DNA of 64,000 nt, taken from the NCBI RefSeq assembly GCF_000972845.2, contig NC_040027.1:16492410-16556409 (forward strand), read 5' to 3'. How positions within the stretch are numbered: position 1 is the first letter of the stretch; every line of letters starts with the position of its first letter. Source of the stretch: Larimichthys crocea (Eukaryota > Chordata > Actinopteri > Sciaenidae). Positions 1-10,707 of the stretch are shown piece after piece. A model generated the notes under the pieces. That model was not told the DNA's origin. It saw only the letters and a list, made by a program, of their open reading frames with translations, and searched no databases. The position numbers and the translations under genes were made by a program.

Positions 1-2197
1 GAATAAGCTTTGTCTGAAAGGATCAATTCAGGGCAAGAAGTAAAGACAGCTTTTTCAGGCCAGTGAGTGGTAGCCAAGTCATAAAAGCAAGTCAGTCTGC
101 TGCCAAGAGTTTCAGTCGCACATGCTTTGGCTCAGAATTGCACAAAAGCAAACAATGAATTTGTTATTCTCAGTTTATTACTTATTCTTATTTTCAGGAT
201 TCAACTGAACATTACATAGCAGGCTAGTCGACAAACAGATTGGTGGTGATGTTTAGAGCCAGATAATTTGTTGGTGACGTCCCTGGTACTTACAAAAGTT
301 GATGAGTATAAAACCTTTACATGCAGTAATCTGTGGCATGATGGAAAATAAACCCAGCAAAGTGGTGTACTATTGATCAAAAATAGCCTGAGCTGAATTT
401 CAGAATGTAGGTGTGTGTGGGGGCGTAGTAGTAAATCAACCCCTCACAGTCATACGCCTGACAGACCCCCTGCTGCTTTTTACATCCCGTCAGATCACAG
501 TGGTTTGCACTGACAAGGTGACAAACTAGGTATCACACTAGTCATCGCCGCTTTTCTGCTAAAGAAATAGGATGTGCTTCAAAAGACAATTACTGTTTAA
601 AGACATAGTGACCTTGCCAAGGTAATAAGAGCACAGGATATTATCGGTACACCTCGTAGAAAGGTTATAGACATGTGTGGATGCAGTACAGCAATAAGAA
701 CATTTACTAGCTCATAGACAGCAGACAAGATGTACTGCAAATCAGGACTCTAAAAGATGAAGCATGGACAGCAGCCAGAGCAAAGCTTAAGGAACTGTGG
801 TAGAACATAAATCGCTCACCAGACAGCTCCTGTACAATAATAGAGCTTCAGAATATTTATATGAGCACAGAAGCAAACGCCTCATTATCAGCAGACCGGG
901 GTGAAATCCATAGATAGCGATAGTGATAAATGTGCTGGCACAATGGTTCTGCAAGTACAAACTTGCTGCTTGTGGTCTATAAAGAAAAGCTCTAGAGCTG
1001 CTCTAAATTATTTTTAAAGTACAGCTGTGTGGTTTTATTTGAATACTTCATAAAACAGAATGAATTCAAATTATCATACCTATAATAATGTTTTCCTTCT
1101 TGTCTGTGCTGTGTAAATCTTGTAATGCATTTACTGGATGGATTAACAAGAGTTGACGAGGAGGCTGAGGAGCGTACAAACTACTTTTAGCATTGTGATG
1201 AAAGCAAAAATGTTGATAAAAGGGGAATACATATGTGCCTGTTTCCAGCTGTTAATAATAAATCAAACAACAGAACACCATAAAATCTCTGATGACAAGT
1301 TGAAACTAGATCAAACTGCATTTTGTACGAGCATCAACTTAATCAAAATTCCAGCTCACACCAACAAATAATATTCTAATTAGATTGTGTGTCTGCTGCT
1401 AACACTGATTCAAACCACTCCAGAGACCATCCAGTCTGCTCTTCTGTTATCTAGTGGGCCAGTTATTTGGACAGGCTTTCAGTCATTAAATCAATCTGAC
1501 AAAAAGCCACAGTCACAATCAGATAACCAACATACTACTTAGTCAACCTTACAAATGCAATCAGTGGCAACAGCAATGGAGCTTTCACATTTGACCCCAC
1601 TTTCACACACGCTCTTAAAGACAAAAATACACAACCTGCTGATTGCTACCATCACATACACAAGCCATCAATAATATAAAGTAGACCTGAAAATACTGAC
1701 ATGTCACTCAGATGAAGATCAAAGTAAATATGGTGGTGGACGGTATGATTGAGGCTAAAAATACTGCAATTGAACAAAAAGCTGTTAATGAATCATGTGA
1801 GAATCAGGAGGGGAAGGAAGGTGGGAAAAGGGAGGAGAGGTGAGAGGAGGAGAGGCAAGGAAAACGGAGGACCCATTAGAAAGCAGAGTTGGCTCACTAT
1901 AAATAGGGCAGTGCCTGTCTGGCTGTGAAGGGGTGACAATCAAATCTTTCGTAGTCACGCTGGAGCCTTCTGACAGCTCTCTGCAGCTTTGACTCCCAAA
2001 ACATACACAAGACTCATTTTTAATACATTTTCTTTTATGCTTATTAGCTTTGCATGTAATGGCACTGCTTATGCCACATTTAATTTACAGTAAGTAACAC
2101 AAAGTGGGTTACAACAAACATCTAAAGCCAATGCATCTCTAAATGCTTAACTCAAAGTTAACTTTGATGAACCACAAGGTTTACTACTAGGTCCACT

Positions 2198-2283
2198 GAT
2201 ATTTCTCTGCTAATCATCAAATCACCTCCTACATTTTCATGATATTTCTCTGCTAATCATCAAATCACCTCCTACATTTTCAT
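2198..2283. repeat. 43-bp perfect tandem duplication
   Basis: Two head-to-tail copies (2198-2240 and 2241-2283), beginning gatatttctctgctaatcat and ending acattttcat. They are identical, so the duplication is recent. Confidence 0.95.
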
Positions 2284-2380
2284 AAAATTTCCATAATAAT
2301 TCCAGTCCATATGGCAATGATATTCAAAGATATACCAATGGAACAGCCAGACCACCACAAAAACAGGTGGTCTGGGTGTT

Positions 2381-2510
2381 GGTTAGTTCAGTCGATAGAG
2401 CGGATCCGACCTGCGGCCCTTTTGCTGCATGTCATTCCACTATCTCTCTCCCCACATTCCTGTCACTCTTCAGCTTGAAAAGGCCAAAACATATATCTTT
2501 TTAAAAAAGT
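2381..2510 (+). mobile_element. tRNA-derived SINE fragment
   Basis: The sequence gttagttcagtcgatagagc resembles a tRNA A-box region. It is followed by ctgcggcccttttgctgcat and a pyrimidine-rich tctctctcccc stretch. I recognise this as the body of a SINE family abundant in percomorph fish, usually ending in an A-rich tail. The B-box side is shortened (gatccgacctg). Family assignment is from memory, not a database match. Confidence 0.6.
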
Positions 2511-2540
2511 GCCATTAAGTGTACCAGTAACTGTGACGGT

Positions 2541-2570
2541 CAACCAGCATGCACCAGCATGCACCAGCAT
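2541..2570. repeat. 10-bp triplication (accagcatgc)
   Basis: Three consecutive copies of a decamer containing accagcatg. A simple minisatellite seed inside the polrmt intron. Confidence 0.9.
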
Positions 2571-2931
2571 GAACTCCCCTAATTGAAGTCCTTTTGAGTT
2601 TCCTGCTTTGACATGTCAAAATGCCTGCTGTGCAACAATCCATTAAAGACCCTAAAAATCTGGTTTCAGATCTTAAGTATTGAACATTTAGTGTCCATAA
2701 CAAAAAGAACAACAATAAAAGTATGAGTCTGGAAAAAATGTAGTTTCACATTCAAAAACTCTGATTATCTGTCTCAAAAGGACTATGTGGGTGTAGTTGG
2801 ATTGGACTTGATTGACAGTGGTCTGGGAACATCAGCAAATAGGATGATATTAAAAGCATTTCAATAAAATTCATGAATCATGTTCCAGTCTCAACATAGG
2901 TGGTACAAATGTTGAAGCTAGCCTGTTATAC

Positions 2932-3118
2932 CTGTGTGTAGAAGTCCTGAACCAGCGATGAGGAGCAAGGGCTTGCGTTCACATTGAGGTTGGGTTGGTA
3001 GTCAGGCTGGACGATGCGTAAGGCCTTTAGCACCATGTCTCTCTCATCTTGTCGGAACACACACTGACTGAACACATCATCGACAGACAGGCCGTCCTCC
3101 TCCATCTGGCTCAGGCAC
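2932..3118 (-). CDS. polrmt: polrmt coding exon 4 (end of PPR domain)
   Basis: 187 bp, residues 397-459, reading RCLSQMEEDGLSVDDVFSQC, then RQDERDMVLKALRIVQPDYQ, and ending DFYTQ. It matches the human segment ERCLEQMSQEGLKLQALF followed by DRATVLKAVHKVKP. The donor is GTATAAC, a somewhat weak site. It is separated from exon 3 by a 4.8-kb intron. No further polrmt exon is visible to the left, so the next one lies outside the window. Confidence 0.93.
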
Positions 3119-6100
3119 CTAGATATACAGAGACATATACAGAGAGGTTCTTATTGGCCTTTAGGCAGCTGTGGAGACCTGGGAATGCTCTTCAGAACTA
3201 GTGACTCAATAAATATTTATTATTTTGCCAGGTTCTGAGATTTATGGCTTTTAAATCTTACTTATTGGATTTGGGATAGAAACATGCCGTACAGGCTCTC
3301 TCCAATGACTCATATGAGAGCTCTGTGAGTAAGAACTGCCAATGGGACAATCAATGGGGAGTGTTATAGTAGCATTAAACTGATAGAACAGCATCTGGTT
3401 AAGCTGTCAAACAAAGGATATTAAGGGAGTTTAATATAATAGTGTGACATGTGTGCACAGTACATGGATAAAACCAAGAAGAAATAAAAACAAGATAAGA
3501 AATGGTATATTCTTTGCATTTATTAGTTTTCTACACAACAGCATACAAACACTGTAAGTCCTAGATATTGGCCTGTCTCACCAGCACATGCTCACAGTGT
3601 GTAATACCTATGGCTAACACAACTGGAATAACCAACTCCTAAAAATTTACTTCTAAAATACTTTTACTACTTACTACAGGACTTTTTCTTTCCATTAGCG
3701 GAGCTCAGTTTCTCTTTAGATTTAGCATTCAGAAAGCTAGCCAGAAAATCGTCCGATCAGATGACACAATAAGTAGATTTTAACTTACGTGGGAGATTAT
3801 AGTCATTATGATGGAGCAAACTCTGGAGAATGATCACAAGTTCAGAGTTCACAACCTTCTGACCTGCCTGTTTGATGCGGGAATAGGACTGAGATAATCA
3901 TTTAACCTGCTGGGCTACGGATTAATTAATCTTAAAATAAATAAATAAAACTCCTCTGTCTATCGGATCATTGTATATCTCTCAGCTTCCCTGATTGACA
4001 GATGCAGAATATCGCTTCAGGTAATTTGCATTGACAAGCTTTTCCGTCAGACTCAAAGTTTGATTCTGAGGCAGATGGGCGCTTGACGACATGAGTGAAA
4101 TGTTTATTTAAATAGAATCTCACAGAGATCTCCTACGGAGAAGCGCAGTCTCCATGAGTGGACTGCAAAATGCAGATAATACCGATGTGCAACCAGTCCA
4201 TGGAATACAAATGAGCGGTGTAGATTATTCCATAACTCAATTTCATTTATAACACCAAAGAAGGTCTATGAATATTTTCAGACTAGTGGATTTTTAATCA
4301 TGTGTGATTACAGGGATTCAGGGGTTAAAGTGATAACTGTTTTGTTTGTATAAATTATTCATGAATGGTACTAAGCTGTACAATGACATATTCTTGGTCC
4401 AATTAAATATTTTCTACAAAGTCAAACATTAACAGGAAGCACAGACACAAAGGCTGTGTACTATAAATTATACAAATATAAAAAGCGCGAAGAGAGAGTG
4501 AAAACCTATTTAATTAGCAGTGTATTTCACGCTAACTGGATGTCATCCAAGTAATGTATGTATCTATGAGTATGACCTGCAGGGTACACTATGCTTTATT
4601 CATTAAGGATGTCACATGTCTACAGGGGTAAAACCGTATTAGTGCCATTCACACTTTGAGGTATAAAGCCTCTACCCAACAAAGATTGGGGAACCCGAAG
4701 AGCACGTTTGGTTGCACTGCCTCCTAAAGGCTAACAACAGAACTACATGACTAAGCCAAGAGACCTATTTGTCATCAACCACAGAGGATGAGAGAGCTCT
4801 GCTTCCCACCGCAACACCTTTCCCTCAAGACAATTATAGACAACAGCACACTAATTACCATCTGAAGGAAACCTTTACTCAGCAGCTTCCACCAACTTAA
4901 TCTAATCAAAGGTGAGCAGGGCTCTGCTCATGAATGAATAGATGCAACAAATAAAACTTTCTGTAAGAATATTCTGTCATATGTTTACAGTTAAAAAGGT
5001 ATTATGTTATTAAGCATGTTATTTAAAATTTCTAAAGCAAGCCAAAGAGGTCAAATTTTTTTGTATTTCCACTCATGCCTCGGAGTCTCTTGTGATGCAA
5101 TGTGCAATTTTGGTCTAAGTAAATGAGAGAGCCTTGAACAAAGAAAGGATTAGTCTGGGTGCTGCCAGTGTGGTCCAAAGAGAACAAAGAGAGCAGAGAG
5201 GTTGAAAGATAGAGTATAATCAGCCTGGTGACTGCTCTGCTGCACCCTAGGGAGCAAAGAGCTCTGGAGGACACAGCACTTACAAAGGGGAAAACTTAAA
5301 GGGATAAATGTGTTCGTGAGTGTGTTAGAGAGACAGGAGGAGCAGGGTAAGGAATGGGTACATCGAGGGCAAGGATGCTGCAGGGGAGACTTCAGAGGCG
5401 AGAGTGATATTAGGAGAGAACAGGAGACAACACAGTAAAAGAAAAGACGGGCAGACAACAAACAACAAACCGAGTGGCAAAGAAAACAAAGATAGTGAGG
5501 AAGGTAAGAAAAAAAAGAGAGAGGCTGCTTGGAAAGAGACTGAGCAGAAGTGCTCCACTGCAGAACAACAATGTCATATAAGCATCGGTTTACTGTGATC
5601 GATGGACCAACCAGATACTTGCCGCCAACCCTGCCGCCCTGCCACCTGTCCCTCTATTGGACCACGCTGCATAGGGTGATATCCCCAGGGTCCAGGAAGA
5701 AAGTATGTGTGTCTCTCTGTGTATGTGTGTGGTTTGTACAACAGCTGTCAACGGGACTGAGGACAATGAAGCTTTCAAATAACTTATCAAACCGGCAGTG
5801 ACATAGGGGAGTGATAAGACGTCTCGTTCTAACTGCAAAATCATCAGTTGTAGGAGTGGGTTATATTATACAGTGTGTTTCAAAGGTTTACAAGGTGCCT
5901 TCTCCAAAGGGACTTAATCCATGAAGGTCAGACTTTCAGAAGACTGAAGGTCAGACCTTCAGTAGACTGAAGGTTGTGGGCTAAAAGTCAATATTCTTTT
6001 AACTCAGACATTTCTGATGACGAGATAAGACTCTCTCTCCAGTGGACAAACAATGTAATTGCGACACCATTTCTAAATGACCTCAAACCAACCTTTTGCA

Positions 6101-9100
6101 TTTGTGTACTGCAATTTATCAGTACCTAACCAATAACAACATATACAGCATGTGCGATATGTTAAAAGTGGCTGATAAGTTCTCGTGACTTATGACACCT
6201 AAACACAAATACCTGATAAATAAACCAGATTCAAATAACTTTTGTGGAATTAACTGATTTTGACAAGGACTGTCTGAATACACCTGTAAACACCTGACCA
6301 GTGTAATAGGTGCTCTGGGATACGGAAGGCTACAAAGACACATTACTAGTGTCCTGCAAAGTCGAATAGAAATTGATATGATATAGTCTTGAAATGTAGA
6401 CTACAAAGAGGGCAACTCCTGACCTGGTACATGACTTATGTAGTCTATTTCGGACAAGGGCGTGTGTTTTATGAAAGTACATGTTCAGCTATATAAACAC
6501 GTCACCAGCTATATAAACACGTCACCATGCATTACATTAAATGAAACAAACATCCTGTGCCCTGTAGTTTTTCCTGCTATAATAACTCCAGACTAATGCT
6601 AGGCTCCTCAAGAAAATTCAATATGAGTCCTGCCACTGCCTGGACAGCAGGCCAGCTAATTGTATTGGCTGCCATCAAACAGGCTCGCACACTGTGACAC
6701 ATGTAGTCTTCTGCTGGAGCTGTGAGCTGTGCCCAGAAGGTTTATACTGCATGTGTTAAATGTCACGTAATAATAATAATAATAAGTGTGGGACTGACAC
6801 AAAGTCAGTGACATAACAATTCAATTAATAATACTTAATAAACAGTGATTTGTCAGGATCACCTAGTTACCACAGAGACAAAACTGGGCTACTGGCTGCC
6901 AAGGTTGTCCTTCATGAAAAAAGTTGCAACAACCTTATTGCTACAAAAATGAATGAAATACACCACAATGCATGTCAGCAGAATTCTGCTGTATTGTAAC
7001 AATTCAATAAGTCGAAGCCAACTTAATTACTGCTGTCAGCATGCAGCCACAACCAAAAGGTGTAAGCCGTGCAAAGCTGTAATAATCATTAGAGAAACAG
7101 AATCAATCAACAAAATAAAAAGACACTCCTGTTGGATGCTCAAAAGCACAAAAAAGGAAAATCATAATAAACACAATTGGGTTTTAGATGCATATTAACC
7201 TGTAGCAAAGGAATCATGATTTAGATTGTAAATGCCCCATGCATGTTGAGCACTGTTGAGCTGATTTACCTGTTGCATCATGAGTCACACTGTACAGACT
7301 GTATGAGATGCCAGTCAATATATTATATTGATTAACACTTAAAATGTATTTAAATATTGTACAGTAAATTAGTCTAAATAGAATTTATATGAAACATTTT
7401 ACACAATCTTAGTAACCAGAATAATCGGGATATAATGTCAAGTCCAGGGTTTCCACTCGTAATTGTTATCTCTTGCAGTAATTAAACCACTGTAGCATGC
7501 AGTGGAAAAATTAATGCTTGACATTATAAAATACAACATGAAGAAAACACAGTAGATGCTTTCAAAGTAAGCGGGCTATTCAGCAACTACCAGAGGGCGC
7601 ATTACTGCACTACTTCTCTGACATCCTTATTTTTAGATCAAATCTGCCACAAATAATGACAACCACAGCTACAATCATAAATAAGTAATATATGCCAGGA
7701 CTCAGAAAGCATGTGCAAAAGTGTAAACCATGAGCATAACATGACCCCTGCTGGTAAGCCTCTATATTGCCACTGCCCTGCTTTAAAAACTGACATCGCT
7801 AAGAATCCTCACAGTAATAACCCTCTTGTTAAGTATAAAATGATAATGAATAAATATGTCAAATGTTATCACAAATGCACTTTTCATGAGCCTTGTTCAT
7901 GGGTGGTGGTGAGCATGTGTGTGTGTGTGTGCGCGTGCGTGCATACCTTGTGACAATCTTTGGGGAGCAGTTGGGATTGCGACCCATACACTCTAGGGCA
8001 GCACAGTAGGAACCCAGATTTGGCTTCAGACCAGCCTCTTCTAACAAAATGAAGATGCGGCCAATGTGATTCAATGTGCCCTATAAACAGAGAGAGAGAG
8101 TTTTATGGGGGGAGCATTGAACTTTGCTTTCACACACACACACTTTATACCAATGTTCACTCCAGAAATGTTTAATGACATCAAGGAAACAAGTGTCTTA
8201 GTGTGTTGAACTCACTTTCTTGGCCCACACCCTCATCAAGATGTTGTAGATGTCTGTGTTCAGATGTTTACGTCGACTCATAACTCTGTGCTGGCTGAGC
8301 AGGAAAGAGTGTGCCCTGTCAATGTCCCCGGCAAACACACACCCCTCCAGGTAAGCGCAGATGCTCAGCACGATGTCCCCACATGCTGTTCCTACAGTGG
8401 CCTCCTGTAGGCGCTCTGGGTTATGTGAAGACGTCCACTGGTTCAGTTGCTCATTGAGCCTTTTCTCCAGCTCCTCCAGCTCAGCCAGCTCTTTGGCATC
8501 GGTAACTGTCTGATTTTGGTCCTCTTTACTGCAAACCTGTTTTTTAGCGTGCTTCGGTTTCCCTTTAGATACTTTATGTGGCATGGCTGCTGCTGGCATG
8601 GGTGCTCTCCCTGCTGCAGCAGTAACAGCAGCAGTAGCAGCACCAGCCGTAGCAGTAGCAGTAGCAGCGGGGGCAAGCGTTGAAGAAACTGCAGCACGAA
8701 TCTCATCAGACAATGTCATGTGCCCTCTTTTCTTCTTATTAAAGGGCACAGTCTTTTTAGCTGTGGTAGATATAATTTTTTTTGAAGTACCAGGTAGCAT
8801 TAAGCTGCTTTTGCTCGCTTTAGATTGGGCTGTAGGTTTCTCCTTGACATTCTTCTGTATTTTCAGCTCGAGGTGCTGCTGTTTCTTAAGTTTGTTTTTC
8901 TTTTCCTCAGTTAATTTTTTCATCCAGCGGCTGGTCTGAGATTTAGAAGCTCCTTTAGCAACAGTCTGTCGTGATTTAGGAATGTCAGTTTTTTCCTTAG
9001 GTGTGCTTTTGGGACCCTTGCCAGATATACCCCCCCTTCCAGCGGACGGGGCTTTAATAAACTGCACCTTTGCATGCTGGACATCTAGAACGACGTCGGA

Positions 9101-10659
9101 TTGGAGTTGGGTAATCCTGGCCTCAAGCACTGAGAGCGAGAAACAGAAAAGACATGTGATGTAAAATTTGTACTACACTGAAATTCAGAAAGAGCTATAG
9201 GCAACTACAACAGCGGATTAGGCTTTGCAGGTATTCAAGTGTACACGTATTGTAGGACATACCAGATTGTTATTGTAATGTGATGAGATACATTTTTTGT
9301 GATGATTTCTTTTATAGATTACCTTATTTTTCCGAGGTTTATTAAATGAATTGGCATAATTGAATTAATGATAACTATTTGTATTCTGTTACTTCATTTA
9401 GAACAGTAACTATATACTGTATTATGGCACACCTTGCCTTTAACATACACATAACATTTAGGTGATATGCCACATTCGTTGTTAGTGTTCAGTTGTCCCA
9501 CTGTTGAAAGGGACATTAAAAATGTGATTATGGAAAAGTCAAGTTTATAGCTAAGTGTAATCAGCGTTACACTATTTTCAGCATGCTACTTAGCGTGGTT
9601 TGGTATTAGAAAAACATATTAGAAATGCAGCAATATGCTGTTGTCTACAATAACATACCGTCTAACAACTGAGACTGTTCCAGTACACGCTTCTTTCCGT
9701 CTTCTGCCTTTGGGAATACAAACGAAACATTTCTTTTTTGAAGCTGCAGAGGTGTCACTGAAAAACAAACAAACAAATAGATTATATAATAAATGTTATA
9801 GACTTAACATAAATGCATAAATGTGTCTTCTATTCCTTACCTAATGTTCATTTTGCTACTTTTTCCTCCACATACACACAAGGAACATTTGGTGGATTCA
9901 GAGGTGTTTCAGTTTAACAAGTGACCGTGTTAACTAGTGACCAACAGTCGAACGGTTGTCGTAGTTACGACAGGTGTTGAAACAGGAATGCCTTCTTTGT
10001 TTAGTTTGTCTGTTTGTTTGTTTTTTTCTCTTATCAACGTCACCATGTCAAAAATGTCGGTGTTTTGTTTGACAGCTATTCTCGTCCTGTTTCAACAGCT
10101 GTCGTAACAACCGCTACGTCAGTCGCTAACGGTCACCAGTTAGCACGGTCACTGGTTAAACCGAAACACCGTCTGCTAAAAAAAGGAGTGTTATTGTTAA
10201 GTAGTAGTCCAACAGGCTTTTCCCATAGAGTCTCTAGCATTATTAGTGTAAGTTACATCACGTTTAGTTATTTTAATGAACAAATTCAACTAAAAAACAG
10301 AAGTTTACTCACCAACCGTTAAACGCTAACAGTCAACAAACAAAGCAGGACCTTTTTTTTCTGTTACATGAGCTAACCCAGCATTATTATATATATTATA
10401 TATATATTATATAACCCATAGAGTTACTTTGGGTTTAAACCCACACGTGTGTGTGCAGGCGGTGCATGTTGTGTGTCCTGTCACTGTACTTCATGTGTGA
10501 CATCGGACAGCACTCACCTGATATCCGTCTGACTGCGCCGCTGCTCCTCGACACGCACAGGTGACAGCAGTCCGCGAAGGACACGCGAGCAGCACACCTC
10601 TCAAACAAACCGCGGCGGTGCAGACATCTGGCGAGGGCACACACTCTGAGAAGGGACAT
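2932..10659 (-). CDS. polrmt: Mitochondrial DNA-directed RNA polymerase, 5-prime part (exons 1-4 of a longer gene)
   Basis: Single-subunit phage-T7-like RNA polymerase that transcribes mitochondrial DNA in the matrix. Four minus-strand coding exons join in frame: 10518-10659, 8216-9129, 7947-8080 and 2932-3118, all with GT/AG borders (459 codons). Residues 1-47 are Arg/Cys/Ala-rich with almost no acid, as in a matrix-targeting peptide. Residues 48-57 (VLEARITQLQ) match the human N-terminal extension. A Lys-rich stretch and an Ala tract (about 193-229) follow, then a short coiled coil (about 261-279) and the PPR region (about 300-430), with DIYNILMRVWAKK and GLKPNLGSYCAALECMGR closely resembling human POLRMT. 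The palm/fingers polymerase domain is absent because the gene runs off the left edge. It is divergent from fgf22, as expected from the human POLRMT-FGF22 neighbourhood. Seen: exons and motifs. Known: family function. Inferred: exact start, chosen as the first Met after the CpG-rich promoter. Confidence 0.95.
5924..5969. repeat. 23-bp imperfect tandem duplication
   Basis: Two copies of a unit starting aaggtcagac, differing at two bases. The unit contains ctgaaggtcagaccttcag, itself a near-palindrome. Confidence 0.8.
6486..6525. repeat. 20-bp perfect tandem duplication
   Basis: Two identical copies of cagctatataaacacgtcac within polrmt intron 3. No flanking structure suggests a function. Confidence 0.95.
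7912..7943. repeat. GT/GC microsatellite at polrmt exon 3 donor
   Basis: Alternating purine-pyrimidine tract (gt)n then gcgcgtgcgtgc. On the transcribed strand it begins immediately downstream of the exon 3 donor. Alternating sequence of this kind can adopt left-handed DNA. Confidence 0.85.
7947..8080 (-). CDS. polrmt: polrmt coding exon 3 (PPR domain)
   Basis: 134 bp, residues 353-396 plus two bases of Arg397. It reads GTLNHIGRIFILLEEAGLKP then NLGSYCAALECMGRN. This aligns with the human PPR motif that contains AGLTPDLLSYAAALQCMGR. The acceptor follows a CT-rich tract and the donor is GTATGC. A GT/GC microsatellite begins just past the donor (plus-strand 7912-7943). Confidence 0.95.
8081..8215 (-). 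other. polrmt: polrmt intron 2 (135 bp)
   Basis: Short intron with a (GA)n run near 8089-8100 that gives the CT-rich tract before the exon 3 acceptor, and a CA run near 8132-8143. Donor GTGAGT, acceptor TATAG on the minus strand. Confidence 0.9.
8216..9129 (-). CDS. polrmt: polrmt coding exon 2 (N-terminal extension and start of PPR domain)
   Basis: 914 bp, residues 48-352. It starts after a pyrimidine-rich acceptor (minus strand TTTCTCGCTCTCAG) and ends at AAG AAA followed by GTGAGT. It contains a conserved heptad-like VLEARITQLQ near the start, a Lys/Ser/Thr-rich linker, an Ala/Thr tract coded by GCN repeats, a Leu/Glu coiled coil (ELAELEELEKRLNEQL), and the first PPR helix pair with NTDIYNILMRVWAKK. 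The linker is low-complexity and probably poorly conserved between fish. Confidence 0.93.
9130..10517 (-). other. polrmt: polrmt intron 1
   Basis: 1.39 kb between exon 1 (donor GTGAGT) and exon 2. It contains the foldback element at 9899-10175 and an AT alternating tract at 10386-10412. No other feature was seen. Confidence 0.85.
9899..10175. mobile_element. Foldback (MITE-like) element with about 85-bp inverted repeats
   Basis: The left arm (9903-9987) and right arm (10085-10170) are imperfect reverse complements along their whole length. The outer ends read ggtgtttcagtttaac and gttaaaccgaaacacc; the inner ends read gttgaaacagga and tcctgtttcaac. The loop is about 97 bp. The outermost bases (cag at the left, ctg at the right) resemble hAT-type ends, but I see no clean target-site duplication. 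Confidence 0.75.
10518..10659 (-). CDS. polrmt: polrmt coding exon 1 (mitochondrial targeting sequence)
   Basis: 47 codons plus one base, beginning MSLLRVCALARCLHRRGLFE. It is rich in Arg, Cys and Ala and poor in acidic residues, which fits a matrix presequence. It ends at a consensus donor (GTGAGT on the minus strand, plus-strand 10512-10517). The split codon joins the first two bases of exon 2 to give Val48. The exon lies inside the CpG-rich stretch that marks the promoter. Confidence 0.85.
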
Positions 10660-10698
10660 GTCGACATGTAATAACCGCGTTACCTCTCTGCACTAAGT

Positions 10699-10707
10699 CG
10701 CCATCTT
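10699..10707 (-). promoter_or_regulatory. polrmt: YY1-like site (AAGATGGCG) upstream of polrmt
   Basis: The minus strand reads AAGATGGCG, the core of the YY1 consensus. It lies 40 bp 5-prime of the chosen start codon and in the sense orientation. YY1 sites near the start are common in nuclear genes for mitochondrial proteins. Binding is inferred from the motif only. Confidence 0.45.

Larger units (their letters stand above)
1..2931 (-). other. polrmt: polrmt intron (partial), non-coding
   Basis: AT-rich sequence between polrmt exon 4 and the left edge. No open stretch resembles the next polrmt exons (the polymerase domain would be obvious). It holds a 43-bp tandem duplication (2198-2283), a tRNA-derived SINE fragment (about 2381-2510) and a 10-bp triplication (2541-2570). 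Otherwise I see nothing. Confidence 0.7.
3119..7946 (-). other. polrmt: polrmt intron 3, non-coding
   Basis: A 4.8-kb AT-rich intron. A purine-rich stretch at 5300-5560 gives long but low-complexity open frames that I do not believe are coding. It holds a 23-bp imperfect tandem duplication (5924-5969), a perfect 20-bp duplication (6486-6525), and an (AAT)n run near 6767-6785. No other feature was seen. Confidence 0.7.

Noticed and set aside
2385..2420. Possible tRNA gene
   Set aside because: Only an A-box-like stretch is present, with no complete cloverleaf. It belongs to a SINE head.
5032..5844. Cluster of overlapping open frames on both strands
   Set aside because: Purine-rich low-complexity DNA inside a polrmt intron. 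No protein family resemblance, and the frames overlap in both orientations.
8447..8939. Plus-strand open frames across polrmt exon 2
   Set aside because: Antisense shadows of the Ala- and Lys-rich coding exon.
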